DNA from: Chitinophagaceae bacterium LGM1 | GTDB lineage: Bacteria; Bacteroidota; Bacteroidia; Chitinophagales; Chitinophagaceae | Assembly: GCA_018604165.1 (NCBI GenBank) | Contig: CP075895.1 | Location: 2,289,001 to 2,353,000 of the forward strand | Direction: 5' to 3' | Length of the DNA: 64,000 bases | Shown here: one piece after another, positions 58,952 through 64,000 of the stretch | How the letters are laid out: each line of letters begins with the position of its first letter | Position numbering within the stretch: the stretch's first letter is position 1 | Made by a program: the position numbers and the translations under genes | Notes under the pieces: generated by a model | The model's database searches: none | Told to the model about the DNA's origin: nothing | The model's input: the letters and a program-made list of their open reading frames with translations, nothing else

Positions 58952-59961
58952 AAATCAAAATTTAAGTAAACTTCATAATAACCCTCCGTAATCGTAAAGT
59001 CAATCCTATGTTTATTGGGATATATCAAACCTAAGCGCCTAATAACATTAGATAATCCCATTTTTGTCGAGTCAATACTATGATTTTTAGTGAGCGTATT
59101 TCTAACAACCAATGTTATCTGCTTTTCATCTGAGGTTATTGCTATATCTATTTTTGAGTCCTTTATAGTATCAGTACCATGCTTGAAAGCATTTTCGATA
59201 AAGGTGAATAGAATAAACGGTGCAATTTCTGCGCTTTCGCTATATACTTGATGAGAAAAATTTATGGTACATCTTTTCCCTACTCGTTCCTTTTCAAATG
59301 CAATATAGCAAGATGCGAAATCTATCTCACTTTGCAATAGTATCTTTTCTTTTCTAGAATTTTCAAGCACCATTCGCATCAGCTCACTGAGTTTTAGGAT
59401 TAATTCACTGCTTTTGTTATTACTATCAATGCTGTAGCTATATATATTATTCAATGCATTAAATAAAAAGTGAGGACTCAATTGTAATTGTAATTGTTGC
59501 AATTCAACCGTTCTTGCAAGGTATTTAAGGCTTAGTTCATCATGCTTCGTTTTGAAGTGTTTATAGGAAAAATAGATACCAAAACCGAGTGCCATATAGA
59601 ATATATCCATAATAAAAATAGATAACCATGTCATAACACTATGGTCAGGGAAAGGCCTTTGCATCATGTATCTTTCATACAATACCACCGTTGATTGGAA
59701 TAATATCAAACATATAATCAGAAAAAAAACATAACTGCCATACTTTTTTGACTGTATCAGATGGTCGTACAGGTATCTGTTATGAATAATACATAATGCA
59801 AGGAAACAGGTATTAACGAATAGCTCCTGCAATATTACATTCGTGTTATAATTCCCTATTGCTACTTGCTGAAAAATTAAAGGGAACAAAATTAGTATCA
59901 GTACAACTATGTTTCTTAAAAAGAAATTGCCATATACCTTATCAGCAAATTTATTTTTCAT
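58948..59961 (-). CDS. LytS-type membrane histidine kinase
   Basis: 337 residues: four transmembrane helices (about 15-35, 45-62, 77-95, 110-133), a short coiled coil (about 143-160), and a His_kinase domain with His164 in LSPHFLFN. The ATP-binding part follows (FIENAFKHGTDT). There is no periplasmic sensor domain, so it may sense within the membrane. Cognate LytTR regulator overlaps it. Confidence 0.9.
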   Translation of the reverse strand: MKNKFADKVYGNFFLRNIVVLILILFPLIFQQVAIGNYNTNVILQELFVNTCFLALCIIHNRYLYDHLIQSKKYGSYVFFLIICLILFQSTVVLYERYMMQRPFPDHSVMTWLSIFIMDIFYMALGFGIYFSYKHFKTKHDELSLKYLARTVELQQLQLQLSPHFLFNALNNIYSYSIDSNNKSSELILKLSELMRMVLENSRKEKILLQSEIDFASCYIAFEKERVGKRCTINFSHQVYSESAEIAPFILFTFIENAFKHGTDTIKDSKIDIAITSDEKQITLVVRNTLTKNHSIDSTKMGLSNVIRRLGLIYPNKHRIDFTITEGYYEVYLNFDL

Positions 59962-60117
59962 GAGAGTATAATAATACTAAAAGAAAACAACCACCATAAT
60001 TGACAAACGTCTTTCGTCAATTAGTTGGGTAGTTTGTACATATCATGCCAACTTAATAGACAAGGTATTTGGTCTATGATGTAGATAAAAAATGAATTAA
60101 TATAAAATCAAGTAAGC

Positions 60118-60933
60118 ATGAAGAAAATTCCTACATTATTATTGTCACTTTCTTTTGGTACAGGCTTTGCACAAGTTAGTTATACCAATGTCACCCCAGT
60201 TAGGGTGCTGAACGGGACAACATCTTCTAACGGTCTAGACTCCGTTAAGCTACATTTAGCACACCCACTGACAGCAACTATTGGAAAGGATAGTGCTTTG
60301 CACATTTGGCATTTTGATGCGCCACCAACTTTCTCTAATGATGTTGGAATAGACTGTAGGGGAAATAATGTTGAACTACTAAAACTATCAACATCATCTA
60401 ATCCTTTTCAGATTGCCGCTATAGATTCAGGGGTAATGATTGATGCAAGTGCGGGCACTTGGGAAAGACCAAATTACGACAGACTTGCTATTGAAAATGC
60501 CCCTGACAATTGGGATAGCAAAACTGACAAATATCTGGGAGTCCGTTTTAAACGAAATGGGGCATGGCACTACGGATGGATAAAAATGAGTGTTGACGCC
60601 ATGCCAACCAAGGCTGAAATAAAAGGATATGCATATGACAAGACCGCAGGAAAAAGTATAATAGCGGGCAACAAGGGGAGTTCTATTAATGTTATGGAAT
60701 TATCGTCAGCTCTAGATATAAGCATTACATATACTAATGCATTGTTGACATTCGCAAATTTAGAGCATCCATATAAAGTTCATATTCTTGATATTAATGG
60801 TAAAAATATTTACACTTCAACAGTTGACAGCAAAAACAACAAAATTAATGTATCTCTTATACCAGCAGGTGTTTATGTTATTGATGCCATTTCGCAAAAC
60901 AAACGGGTAAAACAAAAAATCAACATATATTAA
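60118..60933 (+). CDS. T9SS-secreted protein of unknown function
   Basis: 271 residues, signal peptide (ending GFAQ), beta-rich mature part with FKRNGAWHYGWIKMSVDA, then a linker and a short type A-like sorting domain ending AGVYVIDAISQNKRVKQKI. Divergent from the kinase operon, so probably controlled with it. It lacks recognised enzyme motifs. Confidence 0.75.
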   Translation: MKKIPTLLLSLSFGTGFAQVSYTNVTPVRVLNGTTSSNGLDSVKLHLAHPLTATIGKDSALHIWHFDAPPTFSNDVGIDCRGNNVELLKLSTSSNPFQIAAIDSGVMIDASAGTWERPNYDRLAIENAPDNWDSKTDKYLGVRFKRNGAWHYGWIKMSVDAMPTKAEIKGYAYDKTAGKSIIAGNKGSSINVMELSSALDISITYTNALLTFANLEHPYKVHILDINGKNIYTSTVDSKNNKINVSLIPAGVYVIDAISQNKRVKQKINIY

Positions 60934-60984
60934 CATTAGACATTAATTGTGCAGAATAGTAGTATTATATAGAATCTACGCCAT

Positions 60985-61016
60985 AGCAAGAGCACAGTGC
61001 TCTTGCTAATTTTTTA
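60985..61016. terminator. Terminator between convergent genes
   Basis: Perfect stem AGCAAGAGCA/TGCTCTTGCT around CAG, then AATTTTTTATT. Lies between the T9SS gene and the DnaB helicase gene. Confidence 0.85.
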
Positions 61017-61061
61017 TTGCAATGTCATTACGTGCTTACTTCATGTGTAAACATCAATATG

Positions 61062-62339
61062 TTACCCCACCCCACCAAACAACATCGTAGGACCGTGGAA
61101 GCTGAGACGTATGTCGGTGGTTTGGCCGTTGCGCCATTTGCATACCAACAGGTCGGCATCGTTGGCGGTGGTAGCACCAGTTTCGGTTTGGCGTATGCCC
61201 GCCTGCCAGTCGCGGTGCAGCAGCATCACCACATCGGCATCTTGTTCTATAGCACCACTCTCTCGCAAGTCGGCCAGCGTAGGGCGTTTGTTTTGGCGGT
61301 GTTCGCTCTCGCGGTTTAGCTGGCTGAGGGCTATTACAGGTATTTGCAGGCTCATGGCTATCATCTTCAGCCCGCGGCTGATGGCGGCTATCTGCTGCTC
61401 TCGCGGGCGTTTGCCATCGGCGTGTTCCTGTATCAGTTGCAGGTAGTCAACTATCAGCAGTTGCAAGCCGTTGGTTTGTTGTAGTTGCTCGGCATGGGCG
61501 CGTATATCGTGTATGGTCATCTGTGCATCGTCTGCAAAAAACAGGGGCAGATTTGCAGGCAATGCGTCTTCGGGTTTGTAATTTCCCTTTACCACGTCTC
61601 TGTATCCCACCCCGCTGTGTTGTGCCAGCATACGTGCATACAACTCGTGTACACCCATCTCCATAGATACCATCGCCGTGTTGTGCCCCGCTTTTGCTGC
61701 TTGCAGGGCTATGTTGCAAGCCAGCGCACTTTTACCTACCGATGGGCGTGCGCCTATCACCACCAGATGCCCTGCGGCAAAGCCACCGTTTATTTGGTCT
61801 AACGATGGTATTGTTGTAGAAATGCCATGCATCTCTTCCTGTACACTATGGTTTCTGAGCCTTGCCGCCGCCTCTGTGGCAGACACCCATTTGCTGACGT
61901 GTTGTATGCTCAACGCCTCGCGTATCTGCTCCTGTAGCTGTTGCGCGGTGGCGGTTATATCATCGTCGGTATCGGCAATGGCAGATAGCTCCAGCATCAT
62001 CCGTCGTGCAGCCAGTTCCCTCAGGCGTATGCACCAACGCTCCAGTTGAGATGCGAGGTGCAGCTCGTCGCCCAGCTCTGTCATATACATGGCGGTGGGT
62101 ATGCCGTCTATAGTATGTACACCATCGGCATAGAGTTGTGCCGTAAGACCGATGCCGTTTACCACTTCTCCCTGCATCCACAGTCCGCGCATGGCACGAT
62201 ACACCTGTTGGTTTTTCTTTTCATAAAAGCACACCTCTGTCAGCAGGTGGTGGACGCCGCTATACGCCCCCATGTGCATGATACAGATGCCCAGCACACC
62301 GCGCTCTATATCGGGGTTGTAGTGTATGTATGGTTTCAT
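61062..62339 (-). CDS. dnaB: Phage-type DnaB replicative helicase
   Basis: 425 residues. N-terminal DnaB domain (about 8-115; ERGVLGICIMHMGAYSG), then a RecA-type ATPase: Walker A GARPSVGKSA at 196-205, a Walker B-like LLIVDYLQLI, SQLNRESEHRQNKRPTLADL and a final arginine-finger region. Length is shorter than chromosomal DnaB (about 470), as in phage or plasmid copies. Works with the DUF4373-type protein encoded upstream, which may load it. Isolated from other phage-like blocks by 20 kb of host genes. Confidence 0.92.
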   Translation of the reverse strand: MKPYIHYNPDIERGVLGICIMHMGAYSGVHHLLTEVCFYEKKNQQVYRAMRGLWMQGEVVNGIGLTAQLYADGVHTIDGIPTAMYMTELGDELHLASQLERWCIRLRELAARRMMLELSAIADTDDDITATAQQLQEQIREALSIQHVSKWVSATEAAARLRNHSVQEEMHGISTTIPSLDQINGGFAAGHLVVIGARPSVGKSALACNIALQAAKAGHNTAMVSMEMGVHELYARMLAQHSGVGYRDVVKGNYKPEDALPANLPLFFADDAQMTIHDIRAHAEQLQQTNGLQLLIVDYLQLIQEHADGKRPREQQIAAISRGLKMIAMSLQIPVIALSQLNRESEHRQNKRPTLADLRESGAIEQDADVVMLLHRDWQAGIRQTETGATTANDADLLVCKWRNGQTTDIRLSFHGPTMLFGGVG

Positions 62340-62620
62340 TGTTTAGTAGAAAGTATTGAGTAGAGAGTAGAAAGTATTGAGTAGAGAGTAGAAAGTGTTT
62401 TTATATATAAGTGCCGTCATGGCGAACGAGAGCAGCGAGTGTGGCCATCTCACGAAATGAGTATTAAGTGATAATGTGTTTACGTGAGATGGCTTTGCTT
62501 CGTTCCTCGCAACGCCTCGCCATGACTCATATTTTATACACTCCACTTTGCGCCTCAGCGTCTTTGCGGTTAAAAACTAATCGAACGCAATTCCCCTCTT
62601 GAGAGGGGCAAGGGGTGTGT
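62340..62620. repeat. Repeat-filled region between the two replication genes
   Basis: No gene seen. Contains a 21-nt tandem repeat (GTAGAAAGTATTGAGTAGAGA, two and a half copies, 62346-62396), a long imperfect inverted repeat of GTCATGGCGA type (62413-62525), a B-type repeat (62546-62578) and an A-like repeat (62590-62621). Filler of this kind between two phage replication genes fits a chromosome-resident, not an active, phage. Confidence 0.7.
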
Positions 62621-63565
62621 TTACTCTCGCAACCGCTTCAACGCACGTTCTGTTTCTTCGCGTTGCAGGCGCAGGGCTTCTTCTATGGGTGTTAGTGGTG
62701 GTGGCGATGGTAGCATAGGTCTGCCGCGTTGCCGGTGGGTAGTAGCAGTTTTGTTGTCCGTAAGTGGATTGTAGTGTGCTGGGTTTTGTGTCAGGTCTTG
62801 CATCTTCAGCCAGTTGTTGAAGTGCAGGCGATAGTCGCGCTCATTTTTTACATGCTCACCACCATAGCGCAGCCATTTGTTGAACGCATCGAGCCATAGG
62901 GGCAACTGTGCCGCATCTGCTATGCAACCCGCACGCAGGTGTATAGGTACAAAGTGGACGGTATCTGCCAATGCACGTTCTTTCAATTCATCGAGTGTAG
63001 CAAAGGGTAAGGGTTGTTGTTTACCAACTTTTATATTTACAACCGATGGTGATGATGATGTAGTAATAGTATTATCTTCTACTCTACTCTTTTCTTCTGT
63101 TTTGTTTTCTTCTCTTTTCTTTTCTGCTTCAAAATCTGTAAGCCCCCCTTCAGCCACCCTTACGTTTTCGGAAGCAGTGAGCTTCTTTTTTTTCTTTTTT
63201 TCTGCTCCTATCTTACCGTACTCACTTAATCTTGCCCGCTTTTCTTCCAACGGTTGCAAAGTTTCTATCAATACAGGACACCATAGATGCGTATCATCAT
63301 TTTGCAGTAAATGAAATTTATTGACACAATCGCCGATAAACTTTTCCAGATACGCATAGTCGCAACGCATATCGTCTGCCAGCTCGGCATAGGCAAACTC
63401 GTCGGTTATATCCAGCTTATAGCCCGGCTGGCTGCACAGTATCTCTTGCAATATCCACCAGTAACCATAGCCCGCCCCGCCGTAGGTGTTGAAGAGGGCT
63501 TTTAGTTTTCGATTGCTTCGGGGGTTGGTTTCGTGCGGAAACCACGGTGTGAACTTCTTACTCAT
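62621..63565 (-). CDS. Phage replication initiation protein (DUF4373-like)
   Basis: 314 residues. N-terminal domain at about 1-100 (FPHETNPRSNRKLKALFNTY, then YGYWWILQEIL) matches the Lin1244/Lin1753-type (DUF4373) winged-helix domain found in phage and plasmid replication proteins. A low-complexity Lys/Glu/Ser linker (about 130-185) follows, then a C-terminal DnaD-like helical part (LRYGGEHVKNERDYRLHFNNW, a helicase-loader-like motif). Predicted origin binding and loading of the DnaB-type helicase downstream. Confidence 0.8.
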   Translation of the reverse strand: MSKKFTPWFPHETNPRSNRKLKALFNTYGGAGYGYWWILQEILCSQPGYKLDITDEFAYAELADDMRCDYAYLEKFIGDCVNKFHLLQNDDTHLWCPVLIETLQPLEEKRARLSEYGKIGAEKKKKKKLTASENVRVAEGGLTDFEAEKKREENKTEEKSRVEDNTITTSSSPSVVNIKVGKQQPLPFATLDELKERALADTVHFVPIHLRAGCIADAAQLPLWLDAFNKWLRYGGEHVKNERDYRLHFNNWLKMQDLTQNPAHYNPLTDNKTATTHRQRGRPMLPSPPPLTPIEEALRLQREETERALKRLRE

Positions 63566-63744
63566 AGTGCATTAGGTATTTGTGATTTGTAATTTTTGAT
63601 TTGTGATGTAGAATTTGGGGTTTGGGATTTAGATATTAGTATTTAGAATTTAAATTTTGTTATTCGCTTGTTATACACTCGTTTTTATTTTGTTGCGCTA
63701 CAGGGTGGTTTTATATTGGCAAGAACAAAAAATAAAACACTATT

Positions 63745-63999
63745 ATGTCCGCTCATCGCTTATACCGCCTGCATCAGGCAGAACGTCCGTACAACCAATA
63801 TCGCAAATACATAACACCGTACCGTGCATTGCTGCTCATTATGCTGCTGCCCATGCTATTCAGTATATCATTACGCTTGCCATGGAAGAATGAATTACTC
63901 GGTGCATTTATACTACTAAGCATACTTACGTTTGTGGTAGAGGTGCTGCTATTCGCATTCCAGTTTACCCGCAAGGAGTGCGCGTATCTCGAGGTATTA
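63745..63999 (+). CDS. Membrane protein, partial at window end
   Basis: Open frame from the ATG at 63745 (MSAHRLYRLHQAERPYNQYR) to the end of the window with no stop, 85 codons. Two hydrophobic segments at about 28-45 and 52-72 with a short polar loop; then a charged part. Divergent from the replication genes. The 3' end lies outside the window. Confidence 0.6.
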   Translation, partial: MSAHRLYRLHQAERPYNQYRKYITPYRALLLIMLLPMLFSISLRLPWKNELLGAFILLSILTFVVEVLLFAFQFTRKECAYLEVL

Positions 64000-64000
64000 C

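Noticed and set aside
62343-62546. 67-codon ORF between the replication genes
   Set aside because: It is produced by the 21-nt tandem repeat and the palindrome; the peptide ends in a repeated NTFYSLL motif with no gene-like features.
1-64000. Integrase, transposase or attachment sites bounding a prophage
   Set aside because: No ORF has recombinase motifs, no tRNA end or paired direct repeat with att character was found, so borders are not called.

Overview
The window is a chromosomal stretch of a Bacteroidota member, most likely of the Chitinophagaceae or a close relative (inference). The evidence is type IX secretion (T9SS) sorting domains of type A and type B, LytS/LytTR two-component pairs including one with a periplasmic propeller, Bacteroidota-type promoters (TTTG about 20 nt before TAnnTTTG), A-rich leaders in place of Shine-Dalgarno sites, and interspersed palindromic repeats typical of the phylum. 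I recognise no rRNA, tRNA or CRISPR array.

Phage-derived genes lie in separated blocks, nearly all on the minus strand, with host-like genes between them. 63.6-61.1 kb holds a DUF4373-type replication protein and a DnaB helicase. TerL stands alone on the plus strand at 39.5-40.8 kb, and a TerS-like gene is at 31.3-31.7 kb. Two overlapping ORFs that look like tail assembly chaperones are at 29.1-29.9 kb. Tape measure, tail proteins, tail tube and portal occupy 26.5-16.3 kb. Scaffold and major capsid occupy 11.7-8.6 kb, followed by further virion proteins, a secreted fibre-like protein and a lysis-like cassette with a unimolecular-spanin candidate (8.5-3.3 kb). No integrase or repressor is visible. 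Insertions include a SIR2-like putative defence gene (11.9-12.9 kb), a TPR histidine kinase (13.1-15.2 kb), and lipoproteins and secreted proteins (26.7-29.1 and 29.9-31.2 kb).

The host part comprises a LamG/T9SS protein and an alpha/beta hydrolase (0.7-3.2 kb), a membrane J-protein (31.9-32.5 kb), two TMTC-like membrane glycosyltransferases with TPRs (35.7-39.4 kb), two LytS/LytTR systems (41.9-45.8 and 58.2-60.0 kb), three tandem ELWxTDGT-repeat T9SS proteins (49.7-55.2 kb), a gliding-type T9SS protein, and a cold-shock and an RRM RNA-binding protein (57.2-58.1 kb).

The most striking feature is at 33.05-33.53 kb. It is a tandem array of about twelve short hairpins that share the loop CCGTAA but have different stems, kept paired by compensatory and wobble changes, at 30-33 nt spacing. 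It follows a promoter module with four 7-bp GTTAACC-like units at 11-bp period. The same 40-bp module, at the same distance from the -7 element, lies before a secreted protein whose own leader carries one more CCGTAA hairpin (33.9 kb) and before two small paralogous genes at 15.3-16.1 kb; a shifted version precedes a second secreted paralogue (35.1 kb). Together these look like an undescribed regulon built around a repeat RNA.
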